Shown piece by piece: positions 1 through 8,144 of a DNA stretch of 64,000 nucleotides (position 1 is the stretch's first letter; every line of letters begins with the position of its first letter). The position numbers and the translations under genes are program-made. Source of the DNA: an uncultured Mucilaginibacter sp. (GTDB taxonomy: Bacteria > Bacteroidota > Bacteroidia > Sphingobacteriales > Sphingobacteriaceae); contig NZ_CAMLHX010000005.1 in the NCBI RefSeq assembly GCF_946479965.1, forward strand, positions 57,500 through 121,499, given 5' to 3'. A model generated the notes under the pieces. That model saw nothing but the letters and a program-made list of their open reading frames with translations, had not been told where the DNA came from and made no database searches.

Positions 1-412
1 ACCCGTAAACAAAATACCTGGGGAAATAATAGAAAAACACGTTGCTTATATACCGATATGCCGACCATTCCTGCCCACGGTAATTATCGAACCCCAGAAC
101 AGGCAAAAAAACAAAATACTCTATGGCGTAGCGCAATGCAACCGCGCCGGTTATCGCCAGTAAAAAACATACAAATGCCTTAAAAAATTGCTTCGATACA
201 AATAATGGCTTTGCCACCCAGCTGTAACCTGTATAAAAACAAAAAATTGGGATGGTGATATACCCGGTTTCGAGTATAAAATATTTTAAAAATAGGGGTA
301 TGCCGTCGGTTTTTGCCTTAAAAAAATGGCTGGAATATGCCCCCCACAAATTGCTGATAAGCAACAGCCCCCAAATTGCAATATGTATCAGTATGACATT
401 TCTTTTTTTCAC
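1..412 (-). CDS. LytS-type sensor histidine kinase, N-terminal part (partial)
   Basis: The minus strand is open from position 412 to the left edge with no stop, about 137 codons. An in-frame stop lies at 433-431, so the start must be between; GTG at 412 gives the N-terminus VKKRNVILIHIAIWGLLL. The visible part is very hydrophobic with about four predicted membrane segments and a Lys-Lys-Arg start, typical of the membrane part of Bacteroidota His_kinase (LytS/YehU-type) sensors that pair with LytTR regulators. The kinase domain is outside the window, so this identification rests on N-terminal resemblance only. An alternative is another polytopic membrane protein. It is divergent from the hydrolase gene at 596. 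Confidence 0.55.
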   Translation of the reverse strand, partial: MKKRNVILIHIAIWGLLLISNLWGAYSSHFFKAKTDGIPLFLKYFILETGYITIPIFCFYTGYSWVAKPLFVSKQFFKAFVCFLLAITGAVALRYAIEYFVFLPVLGFDNYRGQEWSAYRYISNVFFYYFPRYFVYG

Positions 413-595
413 AACGTTAAAATTAGAATTTCATATGGCGTACGGCTATAAAAATACACCAAAGCCTGATTTTTATTGACCAAGCGGTATTATTCTGTCA
501 ACATTTAAAATACCCGGTTCGTCAATGCTACCAGCCGCTTCATCAATTAGGTTATAATCTGCTGTTGTGGCGGATTACTTTAGCTTAAAAACCTA

Positions 596-2263
596 ATGAT
601 GAAAAGATTGATCCTTTTTTTATTACTAATGCCATGTATTGCAGATGCTCAAAACTACGTTGGCAAAGCCGACTCATGTATGAAGCGTAACGATTACGTA
701 TGTGCGGCTGTTAACTATGATCTTTATTTGACCAATTCGGATAGTTCCTCCAATGGCATTGCCTACCGTTCGGCGGTGGCGTGGGCAAAGGCGGGGGATA
801 AAGACAAGACGATAAACGCCGTAAAAGTGTATATCCGGAATAATGCCTTAAATAACTATCCCTTCTTTAGTAAGGAACTGGAAGCCGAGTCGAGCTTTGA
901 CTTTTTAAAAACTGATTCCCGTTGGATAAGCTTGTTGTCGTTGGTAAAAAATAATGAGAATGCTATCCGGCTGGCAGAGAAGAAAAAGGTGGATAGCGCC
1001 GTTGCCATTCAAAGGTCATTGGAACGAAGGGGACTGTTGAGCATAGTACCTAAGCTCAACGCAACTGATGCTAAATCGGGATACAGCGTCATAAAAAACT
1101 ACAACGGTTACCCAGCAATTAAATCACGGATGCTTTCGTTACAATTTAAGATAACCGATAGCCTGAATACTGCCTTTTTGGTGGTGCTGCCACCAAAATA
1201 TGATGCTAAAAAATCATACGCTGTATTATTCTTTTTGCACGGTGCTGTAGGAAGCAATACGGGTTACCTTAACTACGCGGACGACTGGGATACTCAGGGC
1301 TGGAACCGCTATTATACCAAATATTCCGGTGATGTAATTATGGTCTACCCACATGGTAACAGAGATTATAATTGGATGTATCCCGAAAAAGGTTTTTACA
1401 TGTTGCCGGCCATGCTGCGGCAGATGAAAAATATCATAAATGTAGATGATAACCGCGTTTATATTTCAGGGCATTCTAACGGTGCCACCGGTTCTTTCTC
1501 CTACCTGGTTAAACAGCCTTCGCCTTTTGCGGCGTTTTACGGCTTTAATACCTGGCCAAGGGTGGCAACAGGGGGAACTTACCTGCGTAATATTTTAAAC
1601 CGGTCGTTCTTCAATGTTTCAACAGATCAGGATTACTATTTTCCGCCGGAGGCACATGATACGTTAAGCCTGGTTATGAAAGCCTTGAAAGTGGATTACC
1701 AGGACCATCGTTATAATGGTTTTCCGCACTGGTTTCCGCAGTTTGATGAGTCTGAACCGGTTTATAAAACATTGTTTGACGATCTGGCCGCAAGAAAGCG
1801 CAACCCATTCAGAACAAATTTGTATTGGGAATGCGATGATGTTAAATACGGCAATTGCGACTGGCTGACAATAACCGCGTTGGACACGGCATCCCAAAGA
1901 GCGGCCTGGCATACTGACGTTAATTTTGGTATACATAAATGGTTGGTATTGGATAAAAAGAATCGCGCCATTGAACATGATACAATGTTAAATGCATACA
2001 GTAATGTTAAAAAGTCGGGCGCAATAAAGGCTACTTATTTAAATAATGTATTTAGCATAGAAACATCAGCGGTAAAAGCGTTTTCTATACTTATTTCCCC
2101 GGAAATGGTTGATTTGAAAAAGCCCGTTACCATTAAAGTTAATGGGAAAGTGTATAGTACAAAAAAGTACAGCTACGACAAAAGCTACATGCTCGCCGGT
2201 TTTAATAAGACTCTTGATAGGAAGGCATTGTGGATAAACCATATCGATGTAGTATTAAAATAA
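596..2263 (+). CDS. exported alpha/beta hydrolase (esterase) with N-terminal TPR-like region
   Basis: A 555-residue protein with a signal peptide (MMKRLILFLLLMPCIADAQ). Residues about 20-130 are helical and resemble the TPR-like leader found on Bacteroidota esterases. The rest is an alpha/beta-hydrolase fold of the PHB-depolymerase/feruloyl-esterase kind. It has an oxyanion-type LHGAVG loop near residue 215, the nucleophile elbow GHSNG with Ser294, and a likely catalytic His378 in the PHWFPQF segment. Substrate is unknown; the nearby pectin-related genes suggest a carbohydrate ester, which is inference. Two ATG codons lie in tandem at 596 and 599. A terminator-like hairpin follows. Confidence 0.75.
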   Translation: MMKRLILFLLLMPCIADAQNYVGKADSCMKRNDYVCAAVNYDLYLTNSDSSSNGIAYRSAVAWAKAGDKDKTINAVKVYIRNNALNNYPFFSKELEAESSFDFLKTDSRWISLLSLVKNNENAIRLAEKKKVDSAVAIQRSLERRGLLSIVPKLNATDAKSGYSVIKNYNGYPAIKSRMLSLQFKITDSLNTAFLVVLPPKYDAKKSYAVLFFLHGAVGSNTGYLNYADDWDTQGWNRYYTKYSGDVIMVYPHGNRDYNWMYPEKGFYMLPAMLRQMKNIINVDDNRVYISGHSNGATGSFSYLVKQPSPFAAFYGFNTWPRVATGGTYLRNILNRSFFNVSTDQDYYFPPEAHDTLSLVMKALKVDYQDHRYNGFPHWFPQFDESEPVYKTLFDDLAARKRNPFRTNLYWECDDVKYGNCDWLTITALDTASQRAAWHTDVNFGIHKWLVLDKKNRAIEHDTMLNAYSNVKKSGAIKATYLNNVFSIETSAVKAFSILISPEMVDLKKPVTIKVNGKVYSTKKYSYDKSYMLAGFNKTLDRKALWINHIDVVLK

Positions 2264-2291
2264 TTCTCGTTTCATCAAATCCTGCTAATGC

Positions 2292-2319
2292 AAACAGCCA
2301 CGCAAATGCGGGGCTGTTT
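2292..2319 (+). terminator. terminator hairpin after the hydrolase
   Basis: AAACAGCC and GGCTGTTT form an 8-bp stem around a 12-nt loop, followed by GGTTTT. It lies between two convergent genes and fits a terminator for the plus-strand hydrolase gene. Confidence 0.55.
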
Positions 2320-2347
2320 GGTTTTAAATAGAATGATTTATCCGATG

Positions 2348-3754
2348 TTATTTCCAATCATCCGTCCTAAATGGATTAACAGGTAAGCCCTCTTTGTTAA
2401 ACAGGTTAGACATGGCTATGTTGGTAAACGAGAAACGTACAGCCACCGGATTAGGCACTGCCTTGCTTGATACTACAATTTTACCTTTATCTAATTTCAC
2501 TTCATCGGCTGGAACAAAGTTGTGATCTTCGCCTGCTATGGTAAACTCCGTTGCCTGCTTGGCATCGCCTTTTAGCATAAAGCCGTTGGGCGCGTAATCT
2601 AAATATAGCGTAACTTTTCCTTTGTTTATCTCCATGCGGTTATATAGCGGGTTGCGGTATTCCGGCAGGGGGATAGGCTTTTTGTAGGTATCCGCCAGTG
2701 CCAGATTAGCCAGCCTGTTACCAACGGTTAGCTTGTCTATCGGGTGCTGACTTTTAAGGTCATCAACCAGGTCGGTAATAACCACCATACCCGTTTTAGG
2801 ATACTTAAGCGCGCGGGTTTGTTGTTCATACAGCAAGGCGGCATCAATAGGTAATTCATAACCCGAAAATGGTGCGATCTGCACAATATAAAACGGAAAC
2901 TCGTTGCCGTTATTTTTGCGCCAGTCGGCAATCATGCCGGTCAACATTTTCTCGTAGGCATAAGCGCGTGGCACGTTGCCTTCGCCCTGATACCATAAAG
3001 TACCGGCAATGGTATATTTAATGATAGGAGCTATCATTGAATTATAGATCAGACCGGGCTTATCAGGGCGGTAAGTAACCGTTTTGATGGTTTTTGATGC
3101 CTTGATCATATCCGCATCGCTATCGATAACAGATTGCGGCTCCCAAAGCTCTATAGGCGTGCCACTCCAGGCCGATTGGATCAAACCAATAGGAACATTC
3201 AATTCCTTGTTTATTTTCTTGCCAAAGAAGTAAGCAACAGCGCTAAATCTTCTCAACGACTCCTCGTTACAAGGCACCCATTTGCCATCAGCAAATTCCT
3301 GCGGATATTCTGATGATGCATGGGCCACGTTAAAAAAGCGGATCTTATCATTAGCCGCAGTAGGCAATTCATCGCGTATTTGCTTGGTGCCGCTCATTTC
3401 CATGTTCGATTGACCCGAGCATAACCACACCTCGCCTATTAAAATGTTCTCTAACACAATGGTGTTTGATCTGCCTTTCAATGTGATTGTATATGGGCCG
3501 CCTGCCGGAGGTGTCGCTATCTGCACTTTCCATTTACCACCCGGGGTTGAAGTAACCTCGTCTGCCGTAGTTTTCCATGAGGAAATCACCGTAAACCGCT
3601 CGCTGGCATCGCCCCAGCCCCATAAAGTGGCGTTGGCATTTTGCTGAAGCACCATACCACTGCTTATGATAGGTGGTATCCTAACAAGGGCGAATGAATT
3701 GTTTGCGCACAGTAGCACAGCAAGCAAAGGCAATAAATAGTAAAGCTTTTTCAT
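2348..3754 (-). CDS. sialate O-acetylesterase family (SGNH hydrolase)
   Basis: A 468-residue exported protein with a signal peptide ending near NNSFA. It has the SGNH/GDSL hydrolase layout of the SASA family (PF03629): a beta-rich N-terminal domain, the nucleophile block CSGQSNMEMSG near residue 113, an SAWSGTPIELW block, and the late DDLKSQHP segment supplying the Asp/His pair, followed by the family's VGNRLANLAL helix. Members deacetylate sugars; in pectin or hemicellulose loci they often act on acetylated plant glycans rather than sialic acid. It is last in the minus-strand series but separated from the RraA-like gene by 208 bp holding a palindromic repeat, so it may be transcribed separately. 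Confidence 0.85.
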   Translation of the reverse strand: MKKLYYLLPLLAVLLCANNSFALVRIPPIISSGMVLQQNANATLWGWGDASERFTVISSWKTTADEVTSTPGGKWKVQIATPPAGGPYTITLKGRSNTIVLENILIGEVWLCSGQSNMEMSGTKQIRDELPTAANDKIRFFNVAHASSEYPQEFADGKWVPCNEESLRRFSAVAYFFGKKINKELNVPIGLIQSAWSGTPIELWEPQSVIDSDADMIKASKTIKTVTYRPDKPGLIYNSMIAPIIKYTIAGTLWYQGEGNVPRAYAYEKMLTGMIADWRKNNGNEFPFYIVQIAPFSGYELPIDAALLYEQQTRALKYPKTGMVVITDLVDDLKSQHPIDKLTVGNRLANLALADTYKKPIPLPEYRNPLYNRMEINKGKVTLYLDYAPNGFMLKGDAKQATEFTIAGEDHNFVPADEVKLDKGKIVVSSKAVPNPVAVRFSFTNIAMSNLFNKEGLPVNPFRTDDWK

Positions 3755-3781
3755 TTTAGTTCGATAATTACATTATTAAAA

Positions 3782-3930
3782 TGCCCCGGAGGGGCTACCT
3801 ATTTGTAGCAAATTGATTGCATATAATTTTTTGCTCCGTCAGGAGCTACCCTTAGCGAATTAGGGTAACCCCTGACGGGGTAAAAATCTAATGTTTAATT
3901 ATCCTACAAATAGGTAGCCCCTCCGGGGCA
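3782..3930. repeat. 149-bp nested palindromic repeat (REP/MITE-like)
   Basis: The outer arms, 3782-3808 and 3904-3930, are perfect 27-bp inverted repeats, and each begins with its own small palindrome, GCCCCGGAGGGGC. Inside lies a second imperfect pair: GCTCCGTCAGGAGC near 3833 and ACCCCTGACGGGGT near 3870, each again self-complementary. The arrangement resembles REP/BIME-type intergenic repeats. It carries no coding capacity. Confidence 0.8.
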
Positions 3931-3962
3931 AGCCTTTGTGTTTTTTATTATCCGGCCCCCTA

Positions 3963-4895
3963 TTACCAGGTCCTCTTGCTCATCATTTTATCCACCTCAG
4001 CACGGGTCATTTTACCAAGTTCAGGATGGCCTGCCAGCCATTTAACAAAGTCATCTTTAATAACATCTGTCCACTGGCTGTCAATTTCGCCGGTGCTGTA
4101 TTTACCGGTTCGTACCATTTCAAAGCCGAACTGGTCCTTTCTTACCACAAACTCACCGGTGCTTACTACCTCTTCGGCCATGTGCGCGGGGATGAATAAC
4201 ACGCCCTCTTTTTGCACCAATACCAAATCACCGGGCAAAACCATTACATCGCCAATGCGGATAGGGCCATTCAAGCCCATCAACACCATATCTTCGGTAA
4301 ACGAAGGGTGAAAATCGCGTACCAGAGCGCTGAAACCCTGCATACGACTTATTTCCTGCAAGTCGCGGGCAGCGCCGTCAAACACAACGCCGTTGCCCGA
4401 TTTTGCAAAGATGGAATTGGCCAGGGTAGAACCCATAATGCCACCGCCGCTTATCTTTCCAAAGGCATCGGCAACGTATAAGTCGCCTTTTTGCAATACA
4501 TCAATAGGCCATGAGTTGGTATTACCCTTACGGCCCTGCTTGGCACCTCGCTCCTTAATGTTTTTCTCCACATCGGGGCGGCTCGGCATATACATGGCAG
4601 TTACGGCACGGCCGGTCATGGTAATATCGCTGCTGCGTTTAAAGTTACCCTCGTACTGATGTAAATAGCCCGCGTTTTTTAAAACGGTCCAGGCATCATC
4701 AATCATAATAGTTTTGGCGCGCTCCAGCAACGCATCAGATATTTTAGGCCTGCCATCCGCAAAACGTTCGCCTTTCCATTCTGACGTAAGGAAGATCATT
4801 TCCTCTTTTGAAATAGTTTGCGCTAACGTGGTTTTAACCGTTGCAATGCAAACCAACAGCAGTATTATTATCCCTTTTCCTTTCATCTTCTTCAA
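3963..4895 (-). CDS. RraA-like / HMG-CHA aldolase-fold protein with signal peptide
   Basis: A 310-residue member of the RraA-like (demethylmenaquinone methyltransferase-like) family, whose characterised enzymes are class II pyruvate aldolases such as HMG/CHA aldolase. The core at residues about 120-285 keeps GGGIMGSTLA, GVVFDGAARD (Arg177-Asp178 match the substrate- and metal-binding Arg-Asp of HMG/CHA aldolase) and the late GDLVLVQKEGVLFIP block, where the usual Asp is Gln. Unusually it begins with a clear signal peptide (ending near TTLAQ) plus about 90 extra residues; family aldolases are normally cytoplasmic. It starts 13 bp downstream of the beta-helix gene stop, so the two are probably co-transcribed. 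Activity is unproven. Confidence 0.8.
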   Translation of the reverse strand: MKKMKGKGIIILLLVCIATVKTTLAQTISKEEMIFLTSEWKGERFADGRPKISDALLERAKTIMIDDAWTVLKNAGYLHQYEGNFKRSSDITMTGRAVTAMYMPSRPDVEKNIKERGAKQGRKGNTNSWPIDVLQKGDLYVADAFGKISGGGIMGSTLANSIFAKSGNGVVFDGAARDLQEISRMQGFSALVRDFHPSFTEDMVLMGLNGPIRIGDVMVLPGDLVLVQKEGVLFIPAHMAEEVVSTGEFVVRKDQFGFEMVRTGKYSTGEIDSQWTDVIKDDFVKWLAGHPELGKMTRAEVDKMMSKRTW

Positions 4896-4908
4896 TTTGT
4901 ATTTATTA

Positions 4909-6555
4909 TTAAAATTTAAAATTGTCTGTGTTATTTAATGTGACATTGTGCACAGCTTCCAAACCTAAACGTTCTTTTAGTTGCGTTAAGTACAGACTTT
5001 TTGGTGCAACGTGCCTGTCCAACGATTCAATATACCCTCTTGGTTTTGAAAGATCCTGCAATGGAGCGTTATAGATAACCGAAGCCGTACCAATATGGCC
5101 AAATGAATAATTTTTAGCCGTAGGCGGGCTTTGGATCAGGAAATCACCTTCGCAGTTCCAAAATACAATATTGGCACCTGCCCAACCGATGATATAATCC
5201 CAGAAACGGGCTGTTAAAGGCGCTTTCACGTTATCATACAATACGCCATTGGCCCAGTGGTTATGCGGCTCGCTGGTTGAGTAAGGGTTTACTGCCTTAC
5301 AATCTAAAAATACGTTGCCGCTTGCTTCCTGAGCTTGCAATACAAACGAGTGACGCCCTTTTTGTGAGAAGCAACGTTGCACTAAAGCCAGCTGACCTTG
5401 CAAATGGTAAATAAACCTACGGGCACCTTGACGTACAGATACCGGCTCCCACGATTCTACATCCTGAATGGTTACCCATTTTGTGCCTGCATTAGTTTGC
5501 ACAACACTATTAACAAAATGATAAGCAGACATACTGCGTACCCATACATTTTTAGCGTTGCTGATGGTTACCAGGTTTCTGTAATGGTTCTCATCAGAAA
5601 AATATTCCTCCCCTTTATAAGCGGCGGCAGGTTTATTATCTGGCCTGTCCATGTTGTAATATTGACTGGTACGTACAGTAGGATTGTATTCTGATATACC
5701 GCGCAGGTTTTCAACACCTACGTTCTCAATGCGCGCATCATCATATTTTATTACATCGCCGCCACCCCATTTAGTCTCGATGGCAGTGAATATCGGTGCG
5801 TCAACAGTGATGGTATTGCCTTTTATTTCGGTTATTATACGGTCATAAGTGATGGTAAACGGTCTCCACCTTTTGCCATTGCCGACTGATGCGCTGTCTA
5901 CACCTAGTTCTTTTATCCAATCCTGGTTGCCATAACGCCTAACCAAAACTTTATCACCTACCTTAAAACCTTTGGCAGCTGTCACGCTTAATGAACGCGC
6001 GCCAACAGGTACGTAATTATCGGTAACTGTTTGCTTACTGGCTTCTATTAAAGTAATGCCTTTCTCGCCGGCAAGGTTGATCAATGAGCTACCTGCATTC
6101 CCGGGAGGACGAGGGGTAACCGTTCTGCCAAATAATATGGTTCCGATCTCTGTCGTTCCTTCGCCACGTAATATAACGCCCGAAGCTTTTATAACCAGTG
6201 GTTTATCCAAAGGATAAGTGCCTTGCTTTATAAGCACAGCCCCTCTGAAACCTTGTGCATCTAATGGCATAGCCGATACTTTGTCAATAGCTGCCTGTAT
6301 AACAACTGAGCAATCGCCGACAACCGGCCAAACAGTTACCTTGTTAGGCACGTAAGGAATGGCTACACCGCCGCCTTTAAAACCGGCGTTTGAAAAATCA
6401 GGAATACGGTTTCCTAAACTATCAGGTGTGTAAACAAGTTTACCCTCCATACCCGGATAAACCAGTGTTGTAGCAGGCGCGATGTCCTGTGCGTGGCTGG
6501 CAAATGCGCCCGCGCAAACGGCAAATGCGGCAATAGCGTAAAATTTAATTCTCAT
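4909..6555 (-). CDS. exported beta-helix protein, pectate-lyase superfamily
   Basis: A 548-residue protein starting at ATG 6555, which begins directly with a signal peptide (MRIKFYAIAAFAVCAGAFA); the longer upstream reading adds 13 residues without a signal and is less likely. After a Pro/Gly-rich leader, residues about 70-130 match the start of the pectate-lyase-3/glycoside-hydrolase-28-like beta-helix (VIQAAIDKVSAMP, GAVLIKQGTYPLDKPLVI, GVILRGEG). The rest shows beta-helix rungs (NVWVRSMSAYHFVNSVV, WVTIQDVESWEPVS, NIVFWNCEGDF). Polysaccharide lyase or hydrolase activity on pectic material is a reasonable guess, but no catalytic residues can be assigned by eye. It is co-directional with the RraA-like gene. 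Confidence 0.7.
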   Translation of the reverse strand: MRIKFYAIAAFAVCAGAFASHAQDIAPATTLVYPGMEGKLVYTPDSLGNRIPDFSNAGFKGGGVAIPYVPNKVTVWPVVGDCSVVIQAAIDKVSAMPLDAQGFRGAVLIKQGTYPLDKPLVIKASGVILRGEGTTEIGTILFGRTVTPRPPGNAGSSLINLAGEKGITLIEASKQTVTDNYVPVGARSLSVTAAKGFKVGDKVLVRRYGNQDWIKELGVDSASVGNGKRWRPFTITYDRIITEIKGNTITVDAPIFTAIETKWGGGDVIKYDDARIENVGVENLRGISEYNPTVRTSQYYNMDRPDNKPAAAYKGEEYFSDENHYRNLVTISNAKNVWVRSMSAYHFVNSVVQTNAGTKWVTIQDVESWEPVSVRQGARRFIYHLQGQLALVQRCFSQKGRHSFVLQAQEASGNVFLDCKAVNPYSTSEPHNHWANGVLYDNVKAPLTARFWDYIIGWAGANIVFWNCEGDFLIQSPPTAKNYSFGHIGTASVIYNAPLQDLSKPRGYIESLDRHVAPKSLYLTQLKERLGLEAVHNVTLNNTDNFKF

Positions 6556-6675
6556 ATTAAATTGTGTTATCAATAAATTATAAAAAGCCGGCAATTGGTA
6601 ACCGGCATAAGGTTAAGAAGGTGGCTGTTAAATAACCGCGCGCCCGATTGTTAGATCGTACGCAGATATTTTAAT

Positions 6676-6708
6676 GGGGAACAGACCGTTAAACCCGGTC
6701 TGTTCCCC
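6676..6708 (-). terminator. terminator-like hairpin between the cupin and beta-helix genes
   Basis: GGGGAACAGACCG and CGGTCTGTTCCCC pair in a 13-bp stem with a short loop. On the minus strand it directly follows the cupin gene; the T-rich tract after it is weak, so it may attenuate or stabilise the 3' end rather than terminate fully. Confidence 0.55.
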
Positions 6709-6718
6709 AAATTAAACA

Positions 6719-8065
6719 TTATTTTATTTTCACGTTGTCGTCGCCCATCACGTCGTAACCGCGCCATTTGTAGCTTTTGGCCAGTTTTACAGCTGCAGGC
6801 CAGGCTGTGCCCACGTGTTCTTTGCTGGCCACCCATTTCATACGGTTAACTTCGGTATCAAATGACAGTTGCAATTGGTAGTTATATGTTGTTGGCTCGC
6901 CTTCTATTTTTTTCTCAATTGCTGTCGGGAAAATCCGCAGAAGCTTTGATTCCAAATAACCCACCTGTTTACGCAGCGCAGGAACATACACGGTTTTATA
7001 CATTTTTTCGAAAGCTGCCGCGTTGGCTTTGGTCACTACAAAATCCATTTGCAATGCCATGGCTTTAGGCTGTGCCGCTACGTCAGCTGCATCACTTGCT
7101 ATGCCGCCGGCTGGAACGCCTACAGCGCGGGTTGCGCCTTCGCCGGTTGCCGGTGGTGCTCCTACCGCGCCAAATCTTGGTCCGGCGGCAGGCATTTTGG
7201 TTTTGTCAACAGCTATACATATAACTAACAATTCAAGCTCTGATGTGCTGCTAACAGTTAATTTTTCGCCAACGGCGCCATAGAAAGCGTCGTCCTGGCC
7301 AACAGGATATTTTGTTCCATTGATATCAACATTACCTGAGCCGTTTACCACGTAGTAGATCTCCTCAAAACCGTCCATTGTACGGGTACCCATAGCGGTA
7401 TTGGCCGGCATAAGTACGTGGTCTACGTTGTTCCAGTTGGTTTGGAAAACATCAGGACTAAACAAGCGACGTGAAGTTATGCCTGTGCCTGTGTAGGTAT
7501 TGCCAGCGCGCAGTTTTTCGCGGTCTAATCTACCTGAAACAAACTGAGGAATAGCATCAAGCGGGGTTGTACCCGGTATGCGCGGATCGCCCAGGTTAAA
7601 TACGCCACCGCCGCTGCCTCTGCTTTTACCCACACCAAAATTTAACCATTTTACGGTTTTGCCTGATGTATTATACATGCCATGCGCATCGCCCAGTTTA
7701 CATGGAACCAATGCCGGAGCTTTGATCAACGACGTACGGCCATTAATGGTAAATTCTGCTTCGCCCTCCAGCAATACATACATTTCTTCCATGCTATGGT
7801 GAAAATGCTCACCTATGCTTGAGGCGGAATTCATTACACCCGCATGCAGGTACATAAGGTTGGTTGTTAGCTCGCGGGGCCCAAATAGCTGCGTAAAGGC
7901 CATAGTGCCTGCACCATCGTGTATTTTTGGTTGTGATCTTAATTTTGACGGATCATTTTTAACAACACGTGATTTAACCGCCGGCGGACCACCTGCACCC
8001 GGGCCCGGTTGAGCGTTGGCGGCAATAGTTGTAAGGGCTAAAAACAGGAATAATAGTTTTTTCAT
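6719..8065 (-). CDS. exported double-cupin protein with C-terminal ABM-like domain
   Basis: 448 residues from ATG 8065, which gives a clean signal peptide (MKKLLFLFLALTTIAANAQ); upstream in-frame codons overlap the preceding gene and lack a signal. The first cupin has a full metal site: His87, His89, Glu93/94 and later His128 (GEHFHHSMEE; LGDAHGMYN). The second cupin (around residues 230-300) has the fold pattern GFEEIYYVVNGSG but no His at the metal positions. After a Gly/Ala-rich linker, residues about 335-448 resemble a dimeric alpha-beta-barrel (ABM-like) domain. The function is not recognised; a metal-dependent isomerase, dioxygenase or sugar-binding role is possible. It lies 79 bp after the PQQ-dehydrogenase gene in the same direction. 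Confidence 0.65.
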   Translation of the reverse strand: MKKLLFLFLALTTIAANAQPGPGAGGPPAVKSRVVKNDPSKLRSQPKIHDGAGTMAFTQLFGPRELTTNLMYLHAGVMNSASSIGEHFHHSMEEMYVLLEGEAEFTINGRTSLIKAPALVPCKLGDAHGMYNTSGKTVKWLNFGVGKSRGSGGGVFNLGDPRIPGTTPLDAIPQFVSGRLDREKLRAGNTYTGTGITSRRLFSPDVFQTNWNNVDHVLMPANTAMGTRTMDGFEEIYYVVNGSGNVDINGTKYPVGQDDAFYGAVGEKLTVSSTSELELLVICIAVDKTKMPAAGPRFGAVGAPPATGEGATRAVGVPAGGIASDAADVAAQPKAMALQMDFVVTKANAAAFEKMYKTVYVPALRKQVGYLESKLLRIFPTAIEKKIEGEPTTYNYQLQLSFDTEVNRMKWVASKEHVGTAWPAAVKLAKSYKWRGYDVMGDDNVKIK

Positions 8066-8109
8066 GATTTTATATAATTGGTTGTCTAATATACTTTTTA
8101 TTTTAAAAA

Positions 8110-8140
8110 AATGCCCCTGCACAATAGTGCAAAGGCATTT
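8110..8140 (-). terminator. terminator hairpin after the PQQ-dehydrogenase gene
   Basis: AAATGCC pairs with GGCATTT and TGCAC with GTGCA around a short loop; read on the minus strand it is followed by seven Ts. It would end or attenuate transcription before the cupin gene. Confidence 0.6.
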
Positions 8141-8144
8141 TAGT

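Noticed and set aside
252..479. 75-codon plus-strand ORF
   Set aside because: It lies opposite the partial sensor-kinase reading frame, whose hydrophobic, patterned translation is more convincing; the plus-strand product resembles nothing.
1664..1978. Minus-strand ORFs inside the alpha/beta hydrolase gene
   Set aside because: Antisense shadows of a gene with an intact catalytic motif and signal peptide.
3782..3930. Possible CRISPR-like repeat
   Set aside because: There are two inverted arms and no regularly spaced direct repeats or spacers; no cas genes in the window.
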